Source of the DNA: Polychytrium aggregatum
Taxonomy: Eukaryota > Chytridiomycota > Chytridiomycetes > Polychytriales
DNA length: 64,000 bases
Reading direction: 5' to 3'
Assembly: GCF_025602895.1 (NCBI RefSeq)
Contig: NW_026516353.1
Coordinates: forward strand, 31,246 to 95,245
The translations under genes were made by a program, and so were the position numbers. This document shows, piece by piece, positions 40,355 through 50,215 of this stretch (position 1 is the first letter of the stretch; each line of letters starts with the position of its first letter). The notes beneath the pieces are model-generated. The model did not search any database. It saw only the letters and a program-made list of their open reading frames with translations, and was not told the DNA's origin.

Positions 40355-40360
40355 TTTTCC
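40317..40360 (-). promoter_or_regulatory. Probable -1 frameshift signal of element 3a (non-canonical heptamer)
   Basis: The gag frame reads CAG GAA AAC, with heptamer GGAAAAC (40354-40360). A 7-nt spacer TTCTCTG follows, then a 10-bp stem with one mismatch, CCTAGAAAAG/CTTTCCTAGG (40337-40346 with 40317-40326). The gag stop TAG is inside the stem. The pol frame is open from this point. Confidence 0.6.
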
Positions 40361-41580
40361 TGGTCGTCAAGTTTATTCACATCAACGACAGCCAAAGAAG
40401 CATCGATGGCAGCCAAGCGGGAGGATGCCTTATTGGGGCAGCGAAGGGCAATGTGCCCTTCCTGCTTGCAATAAAAGCAGCGGTTGGCAGCACGGAGGGC
40501 GGCCTTGTCCTCGGCGGTCAGCCTGCGAGCGGAGGCCTGGCTGAGGTCCATGGGCTGCGGAACGTTGAAGGCTTGAGCGGGGCGAGGAGGAGGAGCAGGA
40601 GCGAAGGGGCGAGGAGCCGGACGGAAAGGGAGAGGAGCCGGACGAGCAGGAGCAGGAGCAGGAGCGGAGCGGTGGTTGGGACGGCGGGAACGTTGGTCCT
40701 CCTGGCGGTTGTCGATGGCGATCGCCGCTTGCATGAGATCTTCGAGGTTGTCGAAGGAGCGGCGGGAGAGTTCGTCTTGAACCGAGGGCTTGAGTCCACT
40801 CTCGAAGTGGAACATGAGAGGGTCTTGGGACCAAGTGAGGAGGTGGACGGCTTGGCGGCGGTACTCGGCGGCATAGGCGGCGGCGGAGGTGACTTGGTAA
40901 AGCCTGACCATCTCGCGAGCAGCGGCGATGGTGGGCTGGACCTGGCCAAAGGCAGCACGGAGCCACTCGGAGAAACCGGCAAAGTCACGGATGGCAGGGG
41001 GAGAGCACTCGGGGTCTCTCTCCAACTGATCGATGTACGGCTGCATGTAGTCTGCAGCAGTACCATCGAGATAGGATAAGGCGTAGAACACCTTATCCCT
41101 TTCAGTCTGGAAGAGGGGAGGGTTGGACACGAAGGCCAGTCTGCAATGCGAGAGGAAGGCATTGCAGCGGCTCGGGTCCTTACCAGAGAAGCGATCAGGG
41201 GGACCTATCTGCCTGGTGGCAGAGTTGCGACCAGCAGGGTTGTCCTCGGGGTCTTGGGCAGGATCATCGACGTCGTCAGGAACGCCGAAGTAGGGGCGAC
41301 CTGCACGACGGATCGGGGCGGGAGCGGGAGCAGGAGGAGGTAGCTGGGCCTGGTAGCTGCGGAGGGCCTCCTGGACACTGGCGGCGACCACTTGGCGGAC
41401 ATCCTCTTCACGGCGAGCCAGGACCTGGTCCATACGATCGGTGATGCGGTTGAGCGCATCATCCTGATCGTGGAGGAACTTGGAAAAGTCCTGGAGAGAA
41501 CGGGCGTTCTCGGCGGACTGGATAATGACCGCACGGATGGCCTGGAGCTCGGGCTCGGAAAGGCCAGAAGGGGAAGCCAT
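40342..41580 (-). CDS. gag: Gag of element 3a with one CCHC zinc knuckle
   Basis: 412 codons from MASPSGLSEPELQAIRAVI (ATG 41580); a longer frame enters from the LTR but lacks meaning. N-terminal coiled coil (residues about 10-65), proline-rich linker, gag core (DRFSGKDPSRCNAFLSHCRL; LERDPECSPPAIRDFAGFSEW), an alanine/proline/arginine-rich region and zinc knuckle CFYCKQEGHIALRC. Stop TAG 40342-40344. Confidence 0.93.
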   Translation of the reverse strand: MASPSGLSEPELQAIRAVIIQSAENARSLQDFSKFLHDQDDALNRITDRMDQVLARREEDVRQVVAASVQEALRSYQAQLPPPAPAPAPIRRAGRPYFGVPDDVDDPAQDPEDNPAGRNSATRQIGPPDRFSGKDPSRCNAFLSHCRLAFVSNPPLFQTERDKVFYALSYLDGTAADYMQPYIDQLERDPECSPPAIRDFAGFSEWLRAAFGQVQPTIAAAREMVRLYQVTSAAAYAAEYRRQAVHLLTWSQDPLMFHFESGLKPSVQDELSRRSFDNLEDLMQAAIAIDNRQEDQRSRRPNHRSAPAPAPARPAPLPFRPAPRPFAPAPPPRPAQAFNVPQPMDLSQASARRLTAEDKAALRAANRCFYCKQEGHIALRCPNKASSRLAAIDASLAVVDVNKLDDQENFSA

Positions 41581-41640
41581 TGGTAAAAGAGATAGAGAAG
41601 GGGACGGGGCAAAGGCAGGGCAAGTGGGGGGTTGTTGAAG

Positions 41641-41649
41641 GTCTTGCCA
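41641..41649 (-). promoter_or_regulatory. Primer binding site of element 3a, complementary to its own LTR
   Basis: Two bases inside the 5' LTR the minus strand reads TGGCAAGAC, the reverse complement of GTCTTGCCA in the LTR (minus strand, 41822-41814). That LTR segment starts exactly 31 nt after ATAAATA (41854-41860), the same distance as in family 1. This is consistent with self-priming; the 9-nt match is shorter than in family 1. Confidence 0.6.
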
Positions 41650-41651
41650 AG

Positions 41652-42232
41652 TGTCAAGACTGGACAACGGGGCAAGCAGGGAAGTGCGCAAGAGTCCTAA
41701 TGCAAGACTCGAACGTAGGGAGAGGAGCGGGGACTGGACTGGGACACAGAGTGTCAAGTGTGAAGCCAAAGTTTTATTCTAGATCCAAGGCTTAGGATAC
41801 TAAAAATACAAAGTGGCAAGACGAAGGCAAAAGACAGAGGCTGGTCGGAGGGCTATTTATGCGAGCGCCAAGGATCGACGCTGCAGAGCGAGGGGGCAGG
41901 AGCGAAGCAGCGGCGGGGAGGGCGAAGCAGCGAGCGAAGCAGGTGGCGGCCGTGACTCGGGATCCGTGAGTCAGCGGGCGTCAGTGGCGGCGGCTTGGCG
42001 GCGCCAAGGCGTCAGGCGGCGTCGAGGCGGCGTCGTGGGCGTAACCCATGACCAACAGCAAGGGAGCGGGAACGGAACACAGGCAGCGCGCGTGCTTGCG
42101 GTAAGACAACAAGGCAGCACAGCGCGGGAAACAAACAAACAGAAGGAAGGGAAAGCACTAAGACAGGCAAACAGAAAGGAAAGGGCAAGGGTAAAGGAAG
42201 GGAGTGGGCAAAGGCAGAGGGTGTTCATGACA
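41652..42232 (-). repeat. 5' LTR of element 3a
   Basis: A 581-bp LTR with CATAAATAGCCCT (TATA box, minus strand) and AATAAA. The sequence after the TATA box (ATAAATAGCCCT) is shared with family 1. Confidence 0.94.
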
Positions 42233-43198
42233 GGGACCGGGACCGGCTTGGTCGGTGTCGTCGACCTCACGCACGACACAGAGGAACGACGTGTCCTTCT
42301 TGATCAGCCTCTTGAATTGCATGGCTGAGAGGAGAGGTGGCATGTTGGGTGAGGCCATGCCCTGCAGGACAATGTCAGGGCCAACACGGACAGTGCGGCC
42401 TTTCCAGTCGACGACTGGAGTCGGCTCGGCACGAGCAAGCCAGCTCATGCCGAGGATGGCATCGAACTTGGTGTCGATCACTTGGAACAACAGGACAGGA
42501 TGGTACTTGGGATGGAGGGCCACTCGCAGGACCACTTGGTGTGTGCACTGCTGCACACGATCGTCTGCAAGCGCCACACTCATCGGCGACTTCTTCTTGG
42601 TTGCATGTATGTTGAGCTCCTGGAGCAAGCGTCTGCTGACAAAGTTGCAGCTTGCTCCAGAGTCCACCATCATTCGGACGGTGTGACCTTGGACGGTGGC
42701 AGGGAGGTACAGCAGGGACTCTTCATGGTCCTCCTGCACAGCCTCCTGCACCATGACTTGACTTGGGGGAACGGGCGACACTTGGTCTTGGTTGGCTTCA
42801 TCACGGCCACTCGGACATTTTGGATAGGGTTCGGCCATTGCGGGGGCCTGCGGCGTCAGCACGCCATTGCACACGACGTCCACGGCTTGCGGACACATGT
42901 CGGAAGCATCCGACACACACGACTTGACAGGGGTGAGGGCACAGGCGGTCCTGTCCCTCAAGGGTTCTTGATTTTCTTTTTTGTTTTGGTTTTCAATTTT
43001 GGTTTTCTCTTCACGTTCGTGGAGAGGCAGGCGGCTTGCGCCACCATGCACCTCTCGCACGACGCACAACACTTGGTTTGTTTCTCCTTCGGGGGAGGGG
43101 GCGAGGTGAACTTCCTCTGGAGACGCGTGGACTGCATTGAGCAATCCACGGCGTTGGTCTCCTACTAGGGCTCCAGAGCCACCTAGTAGGGTCGGCCG
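42233..43198 (-). pseudogene. pol: Pol of copy 2b, N-terminal part (protease)
   Basis: The segment from the frameshift site through the protease ([10 protein letters not shown] near 42660) to [14 protein letters not shown], where the 3a LTR interrupts it at GGGAC. It continues at 35846. Sequence as in copy 2a. Confidence 0.93.
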
Positions 43199-43204
43199 TT
43201 TCCC
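43161..43204 (-). promoter_or_regulatory. -1 frameshift signal of copy 2b
   Basis: GGGAAAC at 43198-43204, a 7-nt spacer, stem CCTACTAGG/CCTAGTAGG (43182-43190 with 43161-43169). Confidence 0.82.
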
Positions 43205-44004
43205 GACTTCATGGGGCACTCCTTGGCCTGGTGTCCCGGTCGGTGACAGAAGAAGCAGGAACCATGGCGGAGGTCCTCCTGCTTCTGTCTGTCCTTGGGG
43301 GAGACAGTGGCAGCTTGCTGGAACCGGGAGCGGGGAGGGCCACGAGCCTCCATGGCGTTGACGTCAACGTCCATGGGCTCAGGCATGGGTCTTGCGGGCG
43401 GGGCCGGGCGAGGCGGACGGGCTGGGACGTGATGAGACCGATGGCCGCCTGCCAGCTGCGGGTAGAACTGGCGGCCATGGTACTGGACGTTGTCGAGGTT
43501 CTCGGCAACGTCCATCATCACGTCCAGGGACTTGCGGGCATCAGGGTTGCTGGCGATGTACTCTCTGATCTTGGGCTTGAGGCCCTTCTGGAAGAGGTAC
43601 ATCGCATCAGCAGAGCCCAGCTCCTCAATCTGGGAGGAGAGGTCTTCAAACTCCTCGATGTAGCGGGTCACAGAACCACGCTGCACGAGAGAGTATAGCT
43701 TGTCACGGGCAATGAGTTCAGCATTGGGGCTGCCGAAGCGGCGACGGAGGCGGTCCTTGAAGTCGTCAAACACACCTTCGCTCTGCTCGTCGAACCCTTG
43801 GCGGCGGTACCAACGGTACGCCTGGTCCTTTAAGCAGAGCTTGGCGGCGACGATGTGGTGGGTGGGGGCGACTTGGGCAGCATCGAGGTAGTCCTCGAGT
43901 TGCTGCAGCCAGTCCTCCACCGAGGAGGAGCGGCTCTTCCCAGTAAACACTGGGGCACGGAAGGTCTTGAGGAAGGCTTCCGGAAGTGGGCGGGGGTTGC
44001 TCAT
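43183..44004 (-). CDS. gag: Gag of copy 2b
   Basis: 273 codons, intact, same as copy 2a, with the CCHC knuckle [14 protein letters not shown]. Its pol partner is split by element 3a, so it may make gag alone. Confidence 0.92.
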   Translation of the reverse strand: MSNPRPLPEAFLKTFRAPVFTGKSRSSSVEDWLQQLEDYLDAAQVAPTHHIVAAKLCLKDQAYRWYRRQGFDEQSEGVFDDFKDRLRRRFGSPNAELIARDKLYSLVQRGSVTRYIEEFEDLSSQIEELGSADAMYLFQKGLKPKIREYIASNPDARKSLDVMMDVAENLDNVQYHGRQFYPQLAGGHRSHHVPARPPRPAPPARPMPEPMDVDVNAMEARGPPRSRFQQAATVSPKDRQKQEDLRHGSCFFCHRPGHQAKECPMKSGNGRPY

Positions 44005-44126
44005 GGCAGGGGCAGGCTCCAGGGACAGAGAGGAGAGTCGGTCGGCAAGAGAGGCGGGATCCAGCTTGAGGATCTAGAAAGAGGACAAACAGGACGAAAA
44101 CAAGACGAGGATTTCCGATGCTACCA

Positions 44127-44436
44127 TGTAACGTCCACTACTGGGACGTTGGGGCAAGACGGGGAGGGAGGGGGTACAAGACAAGACAGGACGGGGCAGA
44201 ACAGGGCGGTGCTAGGCTACTCTAGCGGACGGGTGAGCTCGGGGAAGCACTTACGTTTATTCACGATAAAACCGAACTCCAGACAAACGGGGGGAACGGG
44301 GGCAACCCGCAGGTATACCCTGCGGTGGCCTGCCTGCGGTGCGTGAAAACGCAAAGCGCAGCACAGGTCACGACCCACTGCGCCGCGCAGTACGCGCAGT
44401 ACGCGCAGCACAGCGTCGGAGATACCATCTCCTACA
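44127..44436 (-). repeat. 5' LTR of copy 2b
   Basis: A 310-bp LTR with the same private extra A as its partner; followed by GTCGA in 2c pol. Confidence 0.93.
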
Positions 44437-46644
44437 GTCGAGGTAACGCAGTGACTGGTGGTCCGTCACAATCTTGAAGGGCTTGGCGGTACCGTGGAGG
44501 TACACTCGGAACTTCTGCAGCGCGTAGATGATCGCAAGCTGCTCCTTCTCGTGCACGGGATAGTTGATCTCGTGTTGGGACAGTTTGCGCGACTCGAAGG
44601 CAACGGGCCTTCCCTCCTGCATCAAAACAGCTCCCACCGCAAAGTCGGAGGCGTCGGTGTGCACGGAGACATCCGTGTTCGGGTCGAACACAGCGAGGAC
44701 AGGAGCGTTCGTCAAGGCGTGCTTGAGGGTCTCGAACGCTTGGCGTTGTGGGTGGTCCCACACGAAGGGGCACTCTTTGCGGAGTAGGTCTGTGAGTGGA
44801 CCGGCAGTGCGCGCCAGATCGGGGATGAATCGGCGGTAGTAGTTGACGAGACCGAGAAACGACTGCACGTCAGAGACGCATGCGAGCGGCGGCCACTCGA
44901 CCACAGACTTGACCTTGGCGGGGTCGACTTCGATTCCTCTTCCTGAGACAACGTGTCCCAGGAACGGGACTTGATTCTTGAAGAACTCACACTTGGACAG
45001 TTTGGCATACAACTTGTGCTCGCGTAGCTTGGCCAGCACGCGGGCGACATGACCTTCATGGGTCGCTTCATCCTTGCTGTACACAAGGATATCATCCAGG
45101 TACACGATGACAGAGTTGTCGAGCTCTTGGCGGAACACATCGTTCATCAGCTGCATGAACGTGGCAGGTGCGTTCGTCAATCCGAACGGCAGCACTAGGA
45201 ACTCGTACAGTCCGTAGCGAGTCCTGAAGGCGGTCTTGTGGACATCATCCTCGTGGATGCGGATCTGATGGTAGCCTGAGCGGAGGTCTATCTTGCTAAA
45301 GACCTTTGCTCCACTCAGACGATCCATCAACTCGTCGATCCTGGGCAACGGGTAGGTGTTCTTGATGGTCTGTTTGTTTAGTGCGCGATAGTCGACGCAC
45401 ATCCTGAGATCACCTTCTTTCTTCTTGACAAAGAGCACTGGTGCACCATACGGTGACTGGCTCGGGCGGATGAACCCATGGGCGAGGAGGTCATCCAACT
45501 GGCGCTTGAGTTCGTCCATCTCCGTCAGCGACAGTTGGTACGTCGGTCTTGACGGAGGCGACGAGCCTGGTTCGATGTCGATGCGATGATCGACGGTGCG
45601 TTGGGGTGGCAGGCATTGTGGCAACTGGTCGGGGAATACGTCCTTGTACTCGTCGAGCAGCTTGGTCACCACAGGCGGGGGACCGGGACCGGCTTGGTCG
45701 GTGTCGTCGACCTCACGCACGACACAGAGGAACGACGTGTCCTTCTTGATCAGCCTCTTGAATTGCATGGCTGAGAGGAGAGGTGGCATGTTGGGTGAGG
45801 CCATGCCCTGCAGGACAATGTCAGGGCCAACACGGACAGTGCGGCCTTTCCAGTCGACGACTGGAGTCGGCTCGGCACGAGCAAGCCAGCTCATGCCGAG
45901 GATGGCATCGAACTTGGTGTCGATCACTTGGAACAACAGGACAGGATGGTACTTGGGATGGAGGGCCACTCGCAGGACCACTTGGTGTGTGCACTGCTGC
46001 ACACGATCGTCTGCAAGCGCCACACTCATCGGCGACTTCTTCTTGGTTGCATGTATGTTGAGCTCCTGGAGCAAGCGTCTGCTGACAAAGTTGCAGCTTG
46101 CTCCAGAGTCCACCATCATTCGGACGGTGTGACCTTGGACGGTGGCAGGGAGGTACAGCAGGGACTCTTCATGGTCCTCCTGCACAGCCTCCTGCACCAT
46201 GACTTGACTTGGGGGAACGGGCGACACTTGGTCTTGGTTGGCTTCATCACGGCCACTCGGACATTTTGGATAGGGTTCGGCCATTGCGGGGGCCTGCGGC
46301 GTCAGCACGCCATTGCACACGACGTCCACGGCTTGCGGACACATGTCGGAAGCATCCGACACACACGACTTGACAGGGGTGAGGGCACAGGCGGTCCTGT
46401 CCCTCAAGGGTTCTTGATTTTCTTTTTTGTTTTGGTTTTCAATTTTGGTTTTCTCTTCACGTTCGTGGAGAGGCAGGCGGCTTGCGCCACCATGCACCTC
46501 TCGCACGACGCACAACACTTGGTTTGTTTCTCCTTCGGGGGAGGGGGCGAGGTGAACTTCCTCTGGAGACGCGTGGACTGCATTGAGCAATCCACGGCGT
46601 TGGTCTCCTACTAGGGCTCCAGAGCCACCTAGTAGGGTCGGCCG
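44437..46644 (-). pseudogene. pol: Pol of element 2c, N-terminal part (protease, RT, start of RNase H)
   Basis: Open from the frameshift site through the protease (near 46105) and reverse transcriptase YLDDILVYS (near 45095) to QSLRYLD, where copy 2b cut it at GTCGA. It resumes at 32576 for 672 bp; the rest is missing. Confidence 0.93.
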
Positions 46645-46650
46645 TTTCCC
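46607..46650 (-). promoter_or_regulatory. -1 frameshift signal of element 2c
   Basis: GGGAAAC at 46644-46650, a 7-nt spacer, and the 9-bp stem (46628-46636 with 46607-46615), as in 2a. Confidence 0.82.
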
Positions 46651-47450
46651 GACTTCATGGGGCACTCCTTGGCCTGGTGTCCCGGTCGGTGACAGAAGAA
46701 GCAGGAACCATGGCGGAGGTCCTCCTGCTTCTGTCTGTCCTTGGGGGAGACAGTGGCAGCTTGCTGGAACCGGGAGCGGGGAGGGCCACGAGCCTCCATG
46801 GCGTTGACGTCAACGTCCATGGGCTCAGGCATGGGTCTTGCGGGCGGGGCCGGGCGAGGCGGACGGGCTGGGACGTGATGAGACCGATGGCCGCCTGCCA
46901 GCTGCGGGTAGAACTGGCGGCCATGGTACTGGACGTTGTCGAGGTTCTCGGCAACGTCCATCATCACGTCCAGGGACTTGCGGGCATCAGGGTTGCTGGC
47001 GATGTACTCTCTGATCTTGGGCTTGAGGCCCTTCTGGAAGAGGTACATCGCATCAGCAGAGCCCAGCTCCTCAATCTGGGAGGAGAGGTCTTCAAACTCC
47101 TCGATGTAGCGGGTCACAGAACCACGCTGCACGAGAGAGTATAGCTTGTCACGGGCAATGAGTTCAGCATTGGGGCTGCCGAAGCGGCGACGGAGGCGGT
47201 CCTTGAAGTCGTCAAACACACCTTCGCTCTGCTCGTCGAACCCTTGGCGGCGGTACCAACGGTACGCCTGGTCCTTTAAGCAGAGCTTGGCGGCGACGAT
47301 GTGGTGGGTGGGGGCGACTTGGGCAGCATCGAGGTAGTCCTCGAGTTGCTGCAGCCAGTCCTCCACCGAGGAGGAGCGGCTCTTCCCAGTAAACACTGGG
47401 GCACGGAAGGTCTTGAGGAAGGCTTCCGGAAGTGGGCGGGGGTTGCTCAT
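46629..47450 (-). CDS. gag: Gag of element 2c
   Basis: 273 codons, intact, same as copy 2a including the CCHC knuckle. It belongs to the founding element of the stack, whose pol gene is broken. Confidence 0.92.
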   Translation of the reverse strand: MSNPRPLPEAFLKTFRAPVFTGKSRSSSVEDWLQQLEDYLDAAQVAPTHHIVAAKLCLKDQAYRWYRRQGFDEQSEGVFDDFKDRLRRRFGSPNAELIARDKLYSLVQRGSVTRYIEEFEDLSSQIEELGSADAMYLFQKGLKPKIREYIASNPDARKSLDVMMDVAENLDNVQYHGRQFYPQLAGGHRSHHVPARPPRPAPPARPMPEPMDVDVNAMEARGPPRSRFQQAATVSPKDRQKQEDLRHGSCFFCHRPGHQAKECPMKSGNGRPY

Positions 47451-47572
47451 GGCAGGGGCAGGCTCCAGGGACAGAGAGGAGAGTCGGTCGGCAAGAGAGG
47501 CGGGATCCAGCTTGAGGATCTAGAAAGAGGACAAACAGGACGAAAACAAGACGAGGATTTCCGATGCTACCA

Positions 47573-47881
47573 TGTAACGTCCACTACTGGGACGTTGGGG
47601 CAAGACGGGGAGGGAGGGGGTACAAGACAAGACAGGACGGGGCAGAACAGGGCGGTGCTAGGCTACTCTAGCGGACGGGTGAGCTCGGGGAGCACTTACG
47701 TTTATTCACGATAAAACCGAACTCCAGACAAACGGGGGGAACGGGGGCAACCCGCAGGTATACCCTGCGGTGGCCTGCCTGCGGTGCGTGAAAACGCAAA
47801 GCGCAGCACAGGTCACGACCCACTGCGCCGCGCAGTACGCGCAGTACGCGCAGCACAGCGTCGGAGATACCATCTCCTACA
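47573..47881 (-). repeat. 5' LTR of element 2c, right border of the stack
   Basis: A 309-bp LTR without the extra A of 2b. Followed by target duplication CACGG (47882-47886), matching the left border of the stack. Confidence 0.93.
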
Positions 47882-47886
47882 CACGG

Positions 47887-48362
47887 TGGAGCTCCTTGAG
47901 TCCATCGAGCGCGAGTTGCTTTCCCACGACGAGGTATCCACCTACTGTCGCCTCTACCACGACGAACCCGACTCACCAGTCACCCTTGAGCAGTTCGCCG
48001 CCACCCTCGAGCACTATAACCCCGAGAACTTTGTTGGGCAGATCATGCCCCGAGTGGAAAACACACGCTTCTACACGGTCGTCAAAACCTTCATCGAGTG
48101 GTCTCACAAGATTGGCAAAACAAAGAGTGTCTCCGACTTCATCGCCTCCGCCCACTGGAAGGGGGCCCTCGACACAAGCGACTTTGTCGTGAGTCAGATC
48201 ATCCAGATCCTTCACCAATCCCCCTTCGGAACGGACATACCAGTGAAACGCTCACAGCTCCCGACTCATGTGTACGAGTTCCTTAACCGGGTCTGGAAGT
48301 TTATCGCTCATCAACAAGCAACTACGGAGGCGCAGGTCACTGACGCCACGATGGCTTGCTAG
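47887..48362 (+). pseudogene. 3' part of the 240-codon gene split by the retroelement stack
   Basis: Continues codon GTG begun at 26437, beginning ELLESIERELLSHDEVSTY, and ends at TAG 48360-48362. Both parts together are exactly 723 bp including the stop. The product is predicted mostly helical, with TFIEWSHKIGKTKSVSDFI and HVYEFLNRVWKFIAHQQ as the most distinctive segments. I do not recognise it. The continuous frame over both sides of a 21-kb insertion is good evidence that it was a real gene. Confidence 0.65.
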
Positions 48363-48397
48363 AGTCTGAAGGTCTTTCCTTTTCGCTCTTGTCGACC

Positions 48398-48901
48398 GCG
48401 TTCCATCTGTCGCCCTTCCCCGCACCACCAGGAATGCCTCTGTCGCCGATGATCAAGCCCGGATCATCCATTCCCTCCACGATGAACACAAGTTCAACAT
48501 CGCCCTCGCCCAGGACTCCCAGACCAAGTACTACGACCCCGGCCAATCCCATTCCCCTCCGTTCAAGGTTGGAGACCGAGTTTGGCTCTCCGCCAGGAAC
48601 ATCAAGACCCAGCGACCCACGGCCAAGCTCGACCACACCAAGCTTGGGTCGTTCAAATTGTCGCTCAAGTTGGACTTGCCCTCGTCCATGTGCATTCACC
48701 CCGTCTTCCACGTCTCCCTGCTCGAGCCAGCCGCCGACGACAAGATCCCAGGTCGAACCATCCCGCCCCTCCACCCATCCAAGTCGACGGCCACGACGAA
48801 TGGGAAGTCGAACAGATCACTGACTCCAGGCTGTCCAGAGGCATGCTCTAGTATCTTGTGCACTGGCGTGGCTACACGGTGATGGATTGCACCTGGGAGC
48901 C
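48398..48901 (+). pseudogene. Old chromovirus relic related to family 3 (integrase C-terminus and chromodomain)
   Basis: On the plus strand this matches the C-terminal integrase and chromodomain region of element 3a (compare 36540-37030, minus strand) with many substitutions. A short deletion near 48655 and a stop (CAG to TAG) in the chromodomain near 48850 break the frame. No LTR is attached. It is clearly older than the intact elements and starts 36 bp after the preceding gene. From 48902 to 49027 nothing further is seen. Confidence 0.85.
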
Positions 48902-49027
48902 ACTGCATCAGGCGTCGATGAACGCAGCCATCTCACAGGGCGCCATTTCAAATGACGCCCAAATGGTAGCGAGATTTGGAGTAATTTTTTTTCATCGGCG
49001 ATAGAAAAGTGGCCCACAGACACAGCT

Positions 49028-50080
49028 ATGGACAGCTACTCGAACGAAACTGAACAAGTCGGTCCCGATCCCATCAACTTCAAGGCTCTGGGAGAAGCAG
49101 ACAGATACGTGGGATCACCGGCTCCCCCGGCCAAGGCTCCCTATGACTTCCGAATCACGCAACCCGGTGAGAACTCGCGATACTCGACCCGCACATCCAA
49201 GCGCAGACGCGAGAATCTGAGTGACCTCATTACCAAGCGGCGCTACAACAAACGGTCAGAATCAACGGGGGTAACCGAAACCCAACCCGATGCGGACGAC
49301 TCCAAAGCTGATTGCGTGGAAGTGGTAGTCGGTATCATTGCCGATAGGGAAGACTTACCCGACAATGATGGTAAAGAGCGTGAATCAGTTGGTGGAGATG
49401 GTCTGCCCGAAGACAATCAGAGTGGTGCTGGATACGACCAAGCTACACATTCTTTCACGGGTGCTGATGCTGAGCTGGTTAGGATCGCGAACGAACAGAG
49501 AGGAACGATTGCTGCGCTCACTCAAGACGTGGAATACTTGAAAACCCGGATAACCAGGGATTTACTCCCGTCTCTAAGCATTGTGCTTTCGACCAAAGAT
49601 TTCTTTATTTCAAATCACAATGTTTTTTTTGCATCAATAATTTTGCCGGATATGTATCCGGACCATATTGGGGTCGAATTAATTGACTTACGAAAAATAA
49701 TTTACGAATTTAAGAGAATGAGTATTGAAAGGATGGATACAAAAAATTCTCAAGAAATAGGAATCGATAAAAATATTGAAGCGGTTGCTTCGATGATATT
49801 GGAAATTCTAATTGGATTCTATGATTCAGAACTTCAATTTGCTATAAAAAACCATGTCAATTGCAGTGAATCCACATTCAATAGTACACTATACGAGAGT
49901 ATCCGGAATCGTCAACCATTTTTTCAATTTTTCACTCATTCACAGCTCGCGATACTTCATTATCTCACTGTTAACAGATTCGAATCTGAAATTCATGTTT
50001 ATCAAAACATCATTAACCAGCTCGCCGCAAACCACGGATCAACTGTGGATTGGGGAGCGCCGGCCCAACCCTTGCCCTAG
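49028..50080 (+). CDS. Hypothetical protein, orphan
   Basis: A 350-codon intronless ORF from MDSYSNETEQVGPDP. Residues about 1-150 are polar and probably disordered, with a basic patch (RTSKRRRENLSDLITKRRYN) that could be a nuclear localisation signal. Residues about 155-185 form a likely coiled coil (IANEQRGTIAALTQDVEYLK). The C-terminal half (about 185-340) is predicted helical and hydrophobic, with no transmembrane segment I would defend. The DNA changes sharply from GC-rich to AT-rich around 49560. I do not recognise it. It converges on the tail-fibre-like gene with about 135 bp between the two stops. Confidence 0.55.
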   Translation: MDSYSNETEQVGPDPINFKALGEADRYVGSPAPPAKAPYDFRITQPGENSRYSTRTSKRRRENLSDLITKRRYNKRSESTGVTETQPDADDSKADCVEVVVGIIADREDLPDNDGKERESVGGDGLPEDNQSGAGYDQATHSFTGADAELVRIANEQRGTIAALTQDVEYLKTRITRDLLPSLSIVLSTKDFFISNHNVFFASIILPDMYPDHIGVELIDLRKIIYEFKRMSIERMDTKNSQEIGIDKNIEAVASMILEILIGFYDSELQFAIKNHVNCSESTFNSTLYESIRNRQPFFQFFTHSQLAILHYLTVNRFESEIHVYQNIINQLAANHGSTVDWGAPAQPLP

Positions 50081-50215
50081 TCAGGATCCCTTCTTCTGAT
50101 CCAAAACGCGCTCCCTCTTTCGACACCCCACCATCCACTCACCCCAGCAACAACTGATCAGTCAAGTGTGCAGTCAAAGTGGAGAACACGCAGGAGCTAT
50201 CCCTCACATCATCCC

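Larger units (their letters stand above)
35847..42232 (-). mobile_element. Family-3 Ty3/gypsy chromovirus, element 3a (complete, 6386 bp)
   Basis: LTRs of 581 bp at 35847-36427 and 41652-42232, starting TGTCAAGAC and ending TTCATGACA, with no difference seen between them. Target duplication GGGAC at 35842-35846 and 42233-42237. Gag and pol are intact on the minus strand. It is related to family 1 in organisation (self-complementary primer site, pol stop abutting the LTR) but distinct in sequence. It is the youngest layer of the stack. Confidence 0.96.
32577..44436 (-). mobile_element. Family-2 chromovirus, copy 2b, split by element 3a
   Basis: LTRs of 310 bp at 32577-32886 and 44127-44436, both with a private extra A (GGGGAAGCAC). 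Target duplication GTCGA (32572-32576 and 44437-44441), inserted in the same orientation into pol of 2c. A family-3 element sits at 35847-42232. Without it the element would be about 5.5 kb. Confidence 0.95.
26438..47881 (-). mobile_element. Nested stack of four LTR retrotransposons (21.4 kb)
   Basis: Both ends are family-2 LTRs flanked by the same target duplication CACGG (26433-26437 and 47882-47886), so the stack began as one insertion (element 2c). Elements 2a and 2b later entered 2c, and family-3 element 3a entered 2b; the last two have their own matching duplications. All lie on the minus strand. The left end of 2c has been replaced by that of 2a, apparently through recombination. Confidence 0.9.

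Noticed and set aside
47784-48362. ORF of 192 codons starting inside the LTR
   Set aside because: The first part is LTR sequence; only 47887-48362 belongs to the interrupted gene.
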